Positions 1 through 11,881 of a stretch of DNA of 64,000 nt are shown one piece after another (the first letter of the stretch is position 1; every line of letters begins with the position of its first letter). Under the pieces are notes generated by a model. It saw only the letters and a program-made list of their open reading frames with translations. It did no database searches and was not told the origin of the DNA. Origin of the DNA: Pezicula radicicola (lineage: Eukaryota > Ascomycota > Leotiomycetes > Helotiales > Dermateaceae); contig PDUO01000009.1 of NCBI GenBank assembly GCA_003008705.1, positions 1,054,001-1,118,000 on the forward strand, given 5' to 3'. The translations under genes and the position numbers were made by a program.

Positions 1-1511
1 GCGTTGGTACTATTTGAGTTCGGATCTATACTTTGCGCGGCCGCCAAAAACAGTGTGATGTTGATCATCGGTAGAGCGGTCGCTGGGGCAGGTGCTTCTG
101 CTCTTTTCTCTGGAGCTATGACGATTATCGGATTCACTGTACCACTAACCAAGAGGCCGATGTTCATTGCTTCTATATCGAGTATGTTCGCCATCTCATC
201 AGTTGTGGGGCCGTTACTGGGAGGGGCTTTGACAGATAAAGCGTCTTGGAGATGGTGTTTTTGGATCAATCTACCTTTCGGAGCCGTTGCTCTCGCTGCA
301 GTCGCAGTGTTCTTCAAGCCTCCAAAACGGAAAGAGAGCACAATGTCTACCAAAGAAAAGATTCTTGAAATCGACTTGCTGGGCGCTGGAATGCTAATAT
401 GCGCGATTGTTTGCTTGCTACTCGCCTTACAATGGGGCGGGAGCACTTATCCATGGAGGGATTCCAAAGTTTGGGGCTGTTTACTCGGATTCGGTCTTTT
501 GATAATTGTCTTTATTGTCCAACAGTTCCGTCGTGGCGAAAGGGCTACCATAGTTCGTACATCTCGTCCATTTTTTTCCTATGGCTGATTATCCCGGGCC
601 TTGTAACATTTCTCAAGATTTCCATACTCCCGAGACATGCCTCGCTTCTCCTAAAGTCTTTTCCTAGAAACATTGCTAACACCGAAATTCTGAACAGCCA
701 CCTCGTATCTTTGGCCAGCGTACTGTACTTTGGGCATGCTTATTCTCTTGCTTTCTCTCCATGGGACTTTACACGCATGTCTACTAGTAAGTGAAATTTC
801 TTGTAGATGGATTCCCCCCGTTATGTTGTTATACAAGTAAACTAACTCTGGGACTCACACAGTCTACCCTTTTTCTTCCAGGCTGTAAAGGGGACAACGG
901 CAGAAGGCTCGGGTATACGGACGATACCGTATCTTGCTAGTATAATCCTCAGCTCAATCGTTGTTGGAGGAGGAATCACAGTCATCGGCATTTACAAACC
1001 CTTTATGATCTTCGGCGGCGCAATCTTCACAGTGGGTGCAGGTTTAATCTATACCTTCAAGGTCAACTCATCAACAGGAACCTGGGTCGGTTATCAACTT
1101 CTATCCGGTTTCGGCGCTGGAGCTGGAGTCCAAATTCCTTTCATAGCTGTCCAAGTAGTCCTCTCGAAAAAGGATATGCCATCCGGCAACGCCATAGCAA
1201 TATTCTTCAACTCCCTAGGCGGTGCCATCTCCATTTCCGTAGCGCAAAACATCTTCACGAACGGACTCACCGAAAACATTCCTAAGCTCGCTCCCACCGC
1301 AAACACGCAGTTAATCATTTATGCAGGTGCTACTCATCTTAGAGAAGTTGTTTCACCGGCTGATTTACCTGGGGTGTTGCAAGCCTACATGATATCTTTG
1401 CAACATGCTTATATTTTGCCAGTCGTTGTTGGGGGCATTGCGACAATATGTGCCTGTTTCATTGAGTGGAAGAGTATCAAGGGGAAGAAAATAGTTGCTA
1501 CGGCTGCTTAG
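1..1511 (+). CDS. MFS exporter, DHA2 (14-TM) type, 5' truncated
   Basis: Exons 1-552, 698-786 and 863-1511 give 429 residues with no start, because the gene enters from the left edge; the family is usually 550-600 residues, so roughly 130 N-terminal residues are missing. Visible hallmarks are the RAVAGAGASALFSG helix, GPLLGGALTD, WRWCFWINLPFGA and, after the splices, YYLPFFFQAVKGTTAEGSG, all typical of fungal drug:H+ antiporter-2 proteins that export toxins, antifungals or the cell's own secondary metabolites across the plasma membrane. Intron 1 (553-697, donor GTTCGT, branch GCTAAC) restores ERATI-PPRIFGQRT. Intron 2 (787-862) restores YTHVYY-LPFFF. An AflR-like regulator lies convergently 0.9 kb downstream. 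The family is certain; the substrate cannot be told from sequence. Confidence 0.9.
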
Positions 1512-2419
1512 TAGAAATACCTTCTACTGGAGTTGAGTCATCTAGATGTAGATATTGTGATTTTTACATATGATCTTTTAAAAGTAGTTCCATCTATGGG
1601 AAGTCGTACCACTGATTTCAAGCTCATCTTTTTGAGAGTGTCGGTCTGTGCCCGTACTATTGTCCCTAGTCTTGGTAATGTGGTGGGACGTTCGGGCTCG
1701 AGTGATTCCAGCAAACTTGACGAGACAAAACTCAATCTAACATTAGTCCCTAGGCCAATCTAGTGACTAGGTTGCAAGCTTCTCTTGTTCCACACTGCCT
1801 TTAACACTCGGCTCTTACAGGTACGTCTCGCACGATTATCGCTTCAGGAAAATACCTGGACAACATAATATTTTGTTTTGCTTGTCAAGACAGCTATCCC
1901 ATAGACGCCTAAAATGTTGTCACTGACACAGTCTATGTAACCTTAATTCTTACAAAGATATCCTTTATAAAATACTAAATTGGGTATATAAGACGCTATC
2001 AATAAGTCGTTCAAAAACGAAGGTCCTTCCAGTGTACTATCTCTCATACCTTCCAGAACCCCTAGCCACTCCTCCCAAAGGACTGCTCGCAACAATAATC
2101 TCTAACTTCTGCCCCTTCCTCTATCAAATGAGCGGAAGGTACTTCCGTTGGTTCACTCGTCAGCTATGAATAGGTGATGAAAAGCATCATCCTTCTTCCC
2201 ATATATCAGCATGAAGCTAGCTTGGAGATTTCCGTACCGGTGGCATGATTAAAAGAGATAGGAGTAGCTATCATCCTCGAGGACTGAAATAAGTCAGCTT
2301 TGAGTTACTCAAATTAAACCGGCTTTCCCAAAGGGGTGGGGGTATGACCTACCATGGGAGCAAAGGAGTAAATCCAAGCATGGTTCAGAGTCCAATTGTG
2401 AAATAGTGACTCGACAAAC
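1512..2419. other. Intergenic between convergent exporter and regulator
   Basis: This 0.9 kb stretch separates the 3' ends of two convergent genes. The open frames here (for example 1533-1763) have no recognisable protein and lie where 3' UTRs are expected. I see no repeat or RNA gene. Confidence 0.5.
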
Positions 2420-4139
2420 TTATGCAATAACCAGAGCATCAATAGCGAAACGGGCCATTTTGAGAATCTCCAAGCAAGTCGGGTTTTTAGTATCCATCTC
2501 CCCAAGACATTTCCGTTGTATTTGCGGATCAAGATGACCACCAAGCCAGTACTTGGGAAAGACTTCGTGCGCAGTACCAGCGGCCATATGGTGATCCAGA
2601 ATATGGTGTCGAGTTCTTTGTCTCTCCTCAATTTCTCCGATAATATCTTTCAAGCCCTTGTGTTTCATACCATTTTGTTCGAGGCCGTACACCTATGGCC
2701 AGAAACTCAGAATTAGTTTACTTGTTCTAGATATATCGGATGTATTTCAAATAGGACTCGGGAGTAATGCGTAAACAGAAGAGATAAAAGCACTGTAGGA
2801 ACTTGAGACTTACATCAAATCTCAGTAATGCTCGAACCGTCGTCCTCCATGTCGTTGGTTCCATCTCCATATTATCATAGAGGTCCTGATGTGCAACACA
2901 TGGGAAAGATTCTTTCAGCTTGCAAGGCAAACCTCCGTAGTCATAAAGTTGGAAGGTTTTCTTCTGCCCCGCTGCGATTGCAGCATTTGTCTCGTCATCG
3001 ATCAATTGCAGTACTCGCCCGTAACCATTCGCAATGACTGGAATGATAGTACAGAGGAGCATTGTATTTTGGAAGGATTCCATAGGTGGTGCATCGTCAC
3101 GCAACATAACTGATCCGCAGTAATGGCACCAAATACAATTTTGGGCAACTTCTGCAGCACTGTCCAGCACGCGGATATTAGCATCACCTCTTCTAGAAAC
3201 TCTTTTTAAGTTCTAAGACACGATTTTCGTATGTATTGCTTGAGAGGAATGGCTGCCGTAGCTGCCAATACATGGTGTAGTAGGAACGGAAACCGGTCTG
3301 ACGAACCTTCTGATGGTGCGTAATGAAGATTTGATGTCATTTGAAATGGTCTGTAGTGAGGCAAGCGCTAGATACATCGATGCAAGACACTGAAAGGATT
3401 AGAATTAGAACGGCAGATTCAAATGGTGCAATAATAAGCAAGGAGTCATTGTATGTAGGAGATGGTAATAAACATAAATATATTATAAAAGTAACATATT
3501 CAGATGTACATACGCTACATGGGACTATGGGCGCTGGTGAGGACGTATTGCTATGACCAATTGACGGATTTGATCCTGTGGACAACTGTGGTGTTACTTC
3601 GGTAGATGATATGTCTGTATTTGATGTTGCTGTAGTAAAATCAATGTCTCCAAAATTCACTAGGCCAAATTGGATAGGCGGGCCTTGAGTACTCTTGTCA
3701 CCATACTGAAATATCACTTGACAATCATCGGTTTGGATATTGTCTGGGAGCCCTGTTGGAAGCGGTTCTAGCATTGGGCCCGCAGTAAAGTATGGTTCAG
3801 CGAAACTTCCATCATTGTAGTCGTTCAGGTCGTCGGCGAAGAAAGGCAAAAGTCCTAGGTCTTGTGCTGGCTCTCCATGTTCAACTGGGTTCCCCTTTGT
3901 CGTCTCAATAAACTGCCTTTTCCTCGGTCTACCCATAGGCTTTTGCTCCGAATAATGACATTTTATGTTCTCTCGAATACATCGTTTGCAGCCTTCAGCT
4001 TCTTTTGAGCAGGCTAACTTGCGTGATCCTTTAAATTATTAGAATAGAGTGCATTCTAGGGTATAGATGCGGGGAGTAGCTCACTGCATTCATCGCAAGC
4101 ACGGCGTTTTGTACCAGGAGTTTGAGCTTCAGGCATCAT
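2420..4139 (-). CDS. Zn2Cys6 transcription factor, AflR-like
   Basis: Exons 4139-4085, 4028-3514, 3389-3307, 3192-2814 and 2692-2420 (minus strand) give 434 residues. The binuclear zinc cluster is complete: Cys15, 18, 25, 32, 35 and 42 (C-x2-C-x6-C-x6-C-x2-C-x6-C), formed only when the 56-nt first intron is removed. It is followed by a basic linker GRPRKRQ. A Ser/Thr-rich middle leads to a C-terminal regulatory domain with PCSCLASMYLALASLQ, CIWCHYCGSVML and NTMLLCTIIPVIANGYGRVLQ, as in aflatoxin-regulator-like proteins. It should bind CGG-type sites in the nucleus. Such proteins often control a neighbouring biosynthetic cluster, which would have to lie left of the window. The intron at 3306-3193 is the least certain join. 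Confidence 0.85.
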
Positions 4140-4459
4140 GCAAGTAATATAATTCAAAGAAGAATGTGCAAAGGAAACGTGAGAAGATTTTTGAAGTTGT
4201 GTCCAATATTGGGAGCATGCTTTTCTGTTTCCTCTCTTCCATTGTTTTCCCCGCGACGAGACCAGTGGTGATCGGGTCAGCGTACGAAGTACGAAGTAAG
4301 CGGTAGCCTAATTGAGTGCCAAGACGCTAAGATAAGAAGAGCCTTATCTGGCTGAGATTTTTTCGGAGACCAACAACAGCAGAGAGGAGGAGGCCTGCAG
4401 TTTTTTTTGTCGCGAACCACTGGACCGATCACCTCCAGCTCGTAATTATATCGACAGCC
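4140..4459. promoter_or_regulatory. Divergent promoter, regulator / ERB1
   Basis: About 320 bp lie between the two divergent start codons. The stretch must hold both promoters and 5' UTRs. I see no clear TATA box or binding-site array. Confidence 0.45.
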
Positions 4460-6828
4460 ATGGTCTCAACCACTCCCTCTCGAAAACGGAAAGCCATCAC
4501 CAGGGATATACCTGGACACTCAGATGTCGAGTCTGAAGTAGAGTCTGAAGCAGAGTTTGGAGATCTACTAGAGGGCATTTTGTCACAAAGTGAAGACAAT
4601 TCCGAGGACGACAGTGCTGAAGATGTGGATAGCGATGAAGAGGAGGACGAGGCAGATTTTGGAAGCGATGAAATACCCTCTGAAGATGATTTAGAGAAGG
4701 AGGTGGGGGCATTGATAAAGAAGGCCAATGGAGAGATGCATATCGAAGACGTCGCGAGAACAGACGACGACGAAGACAGGCCGAACTATACGGTTGAGGT
4801 GGATGCCAATGGAGGCGAAAGATATGTGTACAAGGACATAGATCCCGTGTACGACTCAGATGACTCCGATGCGCCTGTTACAACCAACACGATTGGAAAC
4901 ATTCCATTGTCTTTCTACGACTCGTATCCCCACATTGGCTACGATATCAATGGCAAGAAGATCATGCGCCCTGCCAAGGGAGAAGCTTTAGATGCTCTAT
5001 TAGATAGCATAGAGGTTCCTAAGGGATGGACTGGCCTAACAGACCCAGCTACGGGCAAGCCTCTTAATCTCAGCCAGGAGGAGTTGGAGATTCTCCGAAG
5101 AATACAGACCAATGAAATTCCAGAGGAAGGATATGATCCATACCCTGTACGTTACACATTCTGAGATATGGCCAGCTATACTTACTGATATATTTTTAGG
5201 CCACTGTCGAGTACTTCACGGGAATTGAAGAGACAATGCCCTTGAGTTCTGCCCCAGAACCAAAAAGACGTTTTCTGCCATCCAAGCATGAAGCAAAAAG
5301 GGTAATGAAGATAGTTCGTGCTATTCGGGAAGGAAGAATATTGCCATATCGACCTCCTGAGGAGCGAGAAGAAGAACAAGATGAAGAGGTACACTACGAC
5401 ATATGGCAAGATGAGCAGCCTAGACCCGATCATGTCATGAACATCCCAGCACCGAAAACTGCTCCTCCAGGATACGACTTGAGTTACAATCCCCCGCCCG
5501 AATATCTTCCGTCCAAATCCGAGAAGCAAGCTTGGGACTCAGCAGATCCTGAGGATCGAGAGAAGGAATACTTGCCTAGTGGCTATGATGCGCTACGGAA
5601 AGTCCCAGCGTACGATAACTTCGTGAAGGAAAGGTTTGAGCGATCGCTCGATCTTTACTTGGCACCCCGAGTTCGCAAAAACAGGCTTAACATCGACCCT
5701 GCATCACTCCTTCCCAAACTTCCTAGGCCAGAGGAGCTCAAACCATTCCCGACAGTATGCTCGACCTTGTTCCGCGGCCACGAAGGCAGAGTCCGTAGCT
5801 TGGCTATTGATCCATCTGGTCTTTGGTTGGCTAGTGGTGGAGATGATGGCACTGTACGTGTTTGGGAGGTTCTGACAGGCAGACTTACGTGGAGTGCAAA
5901 GGTCGGAGACGATGAAGCTGTGAATGTTGTGAGATGGAGACCGAAGAAAGACGCGTTCATTCTCTCAGCTGCAGCGGGAGAAGATATTTATCTCATTGTA
6001 CCTCAAATACTTGACCCAGAGACCGAGGCCGTCAGCAGAGAGATTTTGGATGCAGGATTTGGTTATGCAACCAACACTACACAAGACCTCACTAAAGATG
6101 GGAAGAGAAAGGATCCTGTAGCAAAGTGGACTCGACCTGGAGCTCGTCTTCAAGATGAAGGCGTACTAATAAAGATCACAGTGCGGACGACCGTGAAGGT
6201 TATAAACTGGCATCGACTTGGAGACTTCTTCTCGACTGTGTCACCCACAGCACAAAAGAGTGCCGTCGCAATCCATACACTTTCCAAACACCTTACGCAG
6301 ATTCCGTTCCGCCGCCTGCCAGGTATTGCACAAACAGTTCAATTCCATCCATCACGACCACTTTTCTTCGTCGCAACCCAACGAACAATCCGCAGCTACG
6401 ACTTGCAAAAGCAAGAACTAGTCAAGATCATCCAACCTGGTGCCCGCTGGATCTCTTCATTTGACATTCACCCAGGAGGCGACAATTTAATCGTTGGGTC
6501 GTATGATCGACGACTCTTATGGCACGATCTTGACCTATCTAATCGACCATATAAGACAATGAGATTTCATACGAAGGCGATCCGCGCTGTGAAGTATCAC
6601 AAAGGAGGATATCCACTATTTGCAGATGCAAGTGATGATGGTAGTCTACAAATCTTCCACGGAAAGGTGGTTTCTGATATGATGGAGAATGCAACAATTG
6701 TGCCCGTGAAGGTACTCAAGGGTCACAAGGTTAAAAGTGCTTTGGGAGTTATGGATATTGATTGGCATCCAAAAGAACCGTGGTGTGCTAGTGCTGGTGC
6801 TGATGGCACTTGTAGGCTTTGGATGTGA
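4460..6828 (+). CDS. ERB1: Ribosome biogenesis protein ERB1 (BOP1)
   Basis: Exons 4460-5146 and 5200-6828 give 771 residues, the expected size. ERB1 is the scaffold of the Nop7-Erb1-Ytm1 (PeBoW) complex in the nucleolus, needed for 27S pre-rRNA processing and 60S maturation. Residues 1-110 are very acidic. The BOP1N domain follows ([15 protein letters not shown], then [21 protein letters not shown] across the splice). A C-terminal seven-bladed WD40 propeller starts near residue 410 ([35 protein letters not shown]) and ends DGTCRLWM. The 53-nt intron (GTACGT...TTTTTAG) joins YDPYP to ATVEYF. Start: first ATG of the acidic open frame. It is a single-copy essential housekeeping gene in known fungi. 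Confidence 0.97.
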
Positions 6829-7252
6829 TTGAATCATGTTTTTACGATACTCATAGCAACGGCGTTTGGCTTAATTAGATATCAATTCACATATTCGATT
6901 TCAGGCCACCGGCTGGCAGATGTCCAATATGAAGTGCTTGGGGTTCTGTGTTCCCTCTTGTACAAGGTTGGTCCTACATAGACTACAGAATGATGGTTAA
7001 AACGAAACCCAAGGACCAGTAACCCATAACCAAGGAATTTACTCGAAATGAAGATAACTAGCTGACAGTTTCTGAAAACGCATAGAAGTCCTCAGACCGT
7101 GTATGTGCAATAAGAAATACGCCAAAGGGAAACCTGAGCCTATCCATATCCCCGACCCAACACAATAGCCCCAAAAGAGAGTCGTCATAACATCGTGGGT
7201 ATCAATCGTACAGAATCAAACCAAAACCAAACGCCATCCCCACTGTGATCAT
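6829..7252. other. Intergenic between convergent genes
   Basis: About 420 bp lie between the 3' end of ERB1 and the 3' end of the convergent orphan gene. Presumably this is two 3' UTRs; I see no other feature. Confidence 0.5.
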
Positions 7253-7990
7253 TCAACAACCTTCAAACGCACTCTCACTCATCCAAAGTGGGTAGTCATG
7301 ACCATCATCAGCCCATTCTCCAGCACCGGCAACAGGATCGACACCCCAACCCACAAAGCTCCCACTACCAGTACCGGAAGTCGTCGTTGAGCTTTGCTCG
7401 CTCGCCCTGGTACCTTTCTTAGCCTTCATAGAGCACGAAGACCTCACAAAAGTCTCCTGTCTCAGAAATGTGTGCTCTTGGTTTCCTGGCATCTTGTTGA
7501 AAAAGAAATGGTAGTCTTCCTCGTGCAGGAGAAACCTTTGAAGAGTCTCTGGCATCTCCTCATTGAAAGAGGAAGTATGATGGTGCTGTTTTTCATTTAG
7601 ACCTCTCTCTGGAGCAAGGGCTATCCAATTATTGGGACTTGGACGGCTGATGGCTATGTTCGGGTCTGTTTTCTCTGGACCTTCTGGCCCTTCAACGGAG
7701 TTGTATGAGGATGCGTAAGTTGGTGGGCGTGGGTACTTGGGGGTGTCTGGTGAGCCATGTTGGAAATTATCTCCTCCTGAGTAGTGGGATTTATCTTTGA
7801 TGGATGTTTGTGCCAAGCCCTCTGTGACAGCACTGAGTTCTGCACAAGAACAATTCTCCGCGATGTGCACAGGGGGGCGCGAGGCAGAAATGGACTTGTT
7901 GCATTTGGAACATAGGAGGATCCAACTATCGAGTGGATCTTGTTGGCTGTGATCTTCTCCGTCGCTGTGGTTGACTTCGGGAGCCTTCAT
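7253..7990 (-). CDS. Hypothetical protein, polar, with one CxxC
   Basis: This uninterrupted frame encodes 245 residues from the first true ATG (7990); the frame stays open upstream to about 8038 without another ATG. I do not recognise the protein. It is rich in Ser, His, Pro and acidic residues, with a CSKC motif near residue 30 and CSCAEL about 22 residues later, which could bind one metal ion. A downstream stretch LQRFLLHEEDYHFFFNKM looks helical. The C-terminus is acidic and aromatic. A splice acceptor (CTAACCAG) lies directly upstream of the open frame, so a 5' exon is possible. Likely a real gene because of its length and acceptable codon use, but function unknown. Confidence 0.55.
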   Translation of the reverse strand: MKAPEVNHSDGEDHSQQDPLDSWILLCSKCNKSISASRPPVHIAENCSCAELSAVTEGLAQTSIKDKSHYSGGDNFQHGSPDTPKYPRPPTYASSYNSVEGPEGPEKTDPNIAISRPSPNNWIALAPERGLNEKQHHHTSSFNEEMPETLQRFLLHEEDYHFFFNKMPGNQEHTFLRQETFVRSSCSMKAKKGTRASEQSSTTTSGTGSGSFVGWGVDPVAGAGEWADDGHDYPLWMSESAFEGC

Positions 7991-9990
7991 TTTGAGCAAT
8001 ATACGTGGGATGTAGGGGGTCCAGATGAAGCTTTTCACTGGTTAGTGGGTAAGTGGTGTAATGTTGCGGGGTGGTGGGGGTGGGTTTTGAGAGAAGGAAG
8101 GGCTCACTAGCTTTGTAGGTCGGATTTGGGAGCGAATCACCAACGAGACAATTTGATATGACAGGTTGGGCGACAAGGGTTGAGAGACAAAGGTTACAAG
8201 AAATTTCTGTGAAAGATAAAAAGCAGATGAAATATCGAGGAAAGAACTTGGAATTCTTAATGAAGAGAAAGAGAGGTTCACGTTTGGTTGAGGAAGAACA
8301 ACGACACTGGAAGGTCTTCTTATAATTGACAGCTAGCATAGCTCTTAGATCCTTCTCCTCCGTCCTCGCACATAAACCGTCGGTGCACCGACGGTTTTCC
8401 CTCGATGAAAGTTCATCCGTCTCTGTCAGAAAAACAGCAAGCTTTGGGCGTTGGTCATCTGTATAACATGGCCGAAGCCGGACACGTTAACGAGAATGGT
8501 AGAAGATCAATAATAGGCAACCAATTTCCAATTTCCAACTTCCAACCGCAAGATCGAGTCTAATGCAATCTGCATCATCTTCCCAGTTCAAAAGAGCAAC
8601 CACATGATGTGCCCTCAGACCCTTCAACGCCCAACTCTGCAGAGACAAAGGCAAAAAGCATTAAGGATCTACTTGACTTGCGCAATCTGAATGCATCAAC
8701 GCACCTTAACAGGAAGCTCCAGGAAGCTCCAAGAAGCATCATCGACCAATCTGCTGGTACCCAAGCCTCGTTCTTGAACCAACCAACCCAAGGGACTTCC
8801 GAGGGCATACTGTTCATTCAAGATGAAGGAACCAATGATTCCAATCAGCTAGATCGCCTCATTGTTTTGTAAATGCAAGAAAAGATCAAGGCTGACAGGA
8901 TGCTTGCTAACTTACTACCTCGCTTGCGATGGTTCGCATCTTGGCGAACCATCACTCCATACGACCCCTCCATTACGGACCGCTCCTCAAACTAATCCCT
9001 TCCAATGATCCTGAACATGTTTGCAAATTTCTTGGAGATGTGGTGTTTAAGTTACGGGCTAAACCTCCGGTTATAGAAGGCATAAAATGATATATCGTTT
9101 TTATATTAGACAACTCACCGCGTACAAACTCTCGTGTATCTTGTGGCTTACCCGGTCGAATTATCTATCTAATCAACACCGGCAGGTTGGGGACCAGCCG
9201 CCGGTTGGACAAACGCAATTGACACACGTTTGTTCGTCATACCAAATCAAATCAACACCTTCTCTTTGGATGGTTGTCACTTATCTCTGCTCCTCCAAAA
9301 ACTTAATATACTTATCACGGGTACGGTACGGATGCGGATGCGGAATTGAATCCTGACCAAGTAGGTATGTATGTATGGTAACACAGGATATCGTCGGCTA
9401 AACAAGGCGCGCTGCTCAGCTCCTGCAAAAACAGAAGAATTCCAAATTTGACTACCTCCAAAATACTCGCACATGCTGTTCAGCTTAATTCCGAGTATAT
9501 TTGAGTCATTGCCAACATGTGAATCAGGACGGGGCCGCCCGTCAAACTCATGGACACGGAGATCCTTCACCGAAGAACCTATGGGCCCATACTCGTAGGA
9601 ACGACACTACTCAACACAGCCTCGAAGTCTTTCCGAAGTCGCTCACTTGAGCCTCAATCCGATGACCAGAATTCAATCCAAACTGTGGAGTACTTCGTAT
9701 GCAGGCCACAAAGCTCGAAATTCTCCTAGCGCAGATGATGCAACAACGATGCAAGAGCTTCTAGCTTGTTTCTGGCGTAGGAATGGGGCCTCGTGGCTCC
9801 AGTCACTTAGCCCTGTTAAAATTGACTTTCCTGCCGAATTTTTTTGATTCCTGAATACAAGTCCTGAACCAACGAATATAGAGACGTGCAGGATTTTGTT
9901 GCCAATATGTACAGCCCGATTCCCAAACCTACGTTATGCTTACCCCCCGATCCATGGACGCCCAAATCCAGAAACAATCAATCATACAAT
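7991..9990. other. 2.0 kb gene-poor interval
   Basis: Upstream region of the orphan gene, up to the 3' end of the patatin-like gene. It holds a perfect palindrome (8374-8397, listed separately). A frame at 8609-8872 reads 87 residues but begins at GTG and has no ATG start. The rest shows no convincing gene. Confidence 0.45.
8374..8397. promoter_or_regulatory. Perfect 24-bp palindrome with CGG-N4-CCG core
   Basis: The half-site AAACCGTCGGTG is followed directly by its exact reverse complement, so the 24 bp are self-complementary with no spacer. The centre reads CGGTGCACCG, two CGG triplets facing inward with 4 bp between them, and a further CCG/CGG pair lies outside. Inverted CGG triplets are what dimeric Zn2Cys6 proteins bind. 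It lies about 385 bp upstream of the start of the orphan gene (start 7990). A cruciform or terminator-like role is the alternative. Confidence 0.5.
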
Positions 9991-11881
9991 TTACCACTTA
10001 GCCCCAGAGCTATTAGCACGCTCCCTTTCTTTGGCTCGTTCCTTTTCGTTGGCATTATCGACAGCGCTCCCCCTCCTTCGCAAGCCACTCGCCTTCCTCC
10101 TCCTAACAAGCTGGTACCCGCGATCAAGTTCTGATTCCACGGCACACCTCACTTTCAGTGCGCCCACAGCTGGCCACACACTCTTCTCTCCACGCAAGAT
10201 CCAGTAATCCAGGCTGCTTTGGGTGGGTGTTTCCAACAGACGGATGAAGTCACTGGGTGAGAGTTCGGGAACAAGAGTCACAGAAGCAGCTGGGATATGC
10301 TCATCCACAAGGAATCTCCGGATAGCGTTTGGGAGAAGTTGGAGACTGTCTAGCTGCTGGAGACGGTGATGAATCTCTCCAGTCATAAGTCGCAAGAGAC
10401 CACCAGTCAAAGACGTCCGTCCCCCACGCGTGTACAGCGAAGAAGGCCCATGCATGTCGCTCTTTAAAAATGGAATAAGGTATGGTCGAGCTTGACTAAC
10501 AATAAAATGGTTAACATTGAAAAGCTCTGCAATCCGAGATAGTGGCGAGTCTCGGTCAGTATAGGAAGCATGAGTCCAGGGACGGAAAGTGGTGTCTGTT
10601 GCGGCTGACCACGGTACAATATTTCCAGATGGATCTTTGCATTTCAAAGTAATAGCACGGCCATAGAGCGATGGAGTGGATGCATTGGATGCAATTGCTG
10701 CGGACCAAATCAACTAGACAGTGTCAGTGTTCGCATAGAACCCTACAGGGGCGAGGAGCTTACCACATGAGGAGCTGTAATATAATTGAGGAGGTTTGGA
10801 ACGCCTCCTCTACCAGTGGTAGCCACTGTGATGTTCAAAACACGCTTCGTGCGGTTATACGCTTCCTCAAATGTGAGATCTCCCACATTAGCCCTTACAC
10901 AGTCTTCCAGGACTGTCACGTCCAAAAAGTATCCTTCTCGAAAGAACCTCCTAATCCTCCTTGTGAGTGTATTCCCCCATCCTTCTAATGACCTCGTGCC
11001 TTTTAGTCCTTTCTCACCGGAGACACCCTTACCAGCAAATGCTGAGAGATCAATGCTATCACCACTAAGGAATTTCGGTAGCTCATCCTCAGTGTGTATT
11101 CCAACAAGAGCAGCTATCAACGCTCCTGTTGCAGTGCCTGTAATGATTCTTGGAAGTAGTCCTCGGGAAAATAATGCTTTGACGACTCCCAAATGGCACA
11201 GGCCGAAAATCGCTCCGCCCTGCAGTACCAATGTGCTTCTGCCGAATGCTAGCCGTGTATCATGAAGCAAATCCAGTTTTGCCTGGCTGCTAAAGCCTGG
11301 AATTATCCCATTGCCATCTGCACCTGGGGAAGTAGGCATTCTTGTAACATCTGCAATAGCCTGCGCGACCTGTGTAATGTAATCCTCGATAAGAAGCTTC
11401 GTCCCGGCAAAGGCACGATTGAACAGTCGAGGAGTCGAGATATTGCCCAAGTTTCTCACAAGTCCTGATCGTAGTAAGTTAACTAGTTGTAGAATATTTC
11501 CTTCCTCGCGGGCTATGATAATAGATTGGAGGCGCTCATGGATAAGCCTGTAATCATAATATCTCGAGGTTGGATTCTGGCGCCTGCATTTGACAAGTCA
11601 GCCTAGACAAACTCTCGTGGATCCCAAATTCTCTGGGCCTACCATAAGTCATTGCCTAGCAACACATCCAACTGGTAAGCCGCCTCCTCCCATTGTTCGT
11701 ACGTTTGAGCATCCCGGAGAATATCGAACCATAGCTCGACAGGTTTCCTACGCGTCAACCAGCCGTAGAAGGTCTGTAATTGCACAATTAGTCTCATGAA
11801 AGGACATGGAGAGCGCAAAAAGGACAGCGGTAATTGTGTACTTTTTGCCAAAAGAAGAGGACGTCGACGAGCATCCTCCAT
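9991..11881 (-). CDS. Patatin-like protein (TGL/SDP1 family), catalytic Ser absent
   Basis: Exons 11881-11643, 11583-10764 and 10713-9991 give 593 residues. The N-terminus matches the DUF3336 region that precedes patatin domains in fungal triacylglycerol lipases (SPFxRL-like start, TYEQWEEAAYQLDVLLGND, YYDYRLIHERL, GTKLLIEDYI). The patatin fold follows with the glycine-rich loop GGAIFGLCHLG (about 202-212). The nucleophile elbow, normally G-x-S-x-G, reads G-T-A-T-G (229-233), so Ala231 replaces the Ser. If the Cys/Ser is not supplied elsewhere, the protein may be non-catalytic or bind lipid only. The C-terminus is basic. Start: first Met in the frame; a short upstream exon cannot be excluded. 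The likely site of action is lipid droplets or ER. Confidence 0.85.

Noticed and set aside
8609..8872. 87-residue plus frame
   Set aside because: Starts at GTG with no upstream in-frame ATG, no splice support and no recognisable domain.
10786..11265. 159-residue plus-strand frame
   Set aside because: Antisense to the patatin-like exon, Ser/Pro-rich with no similarity.
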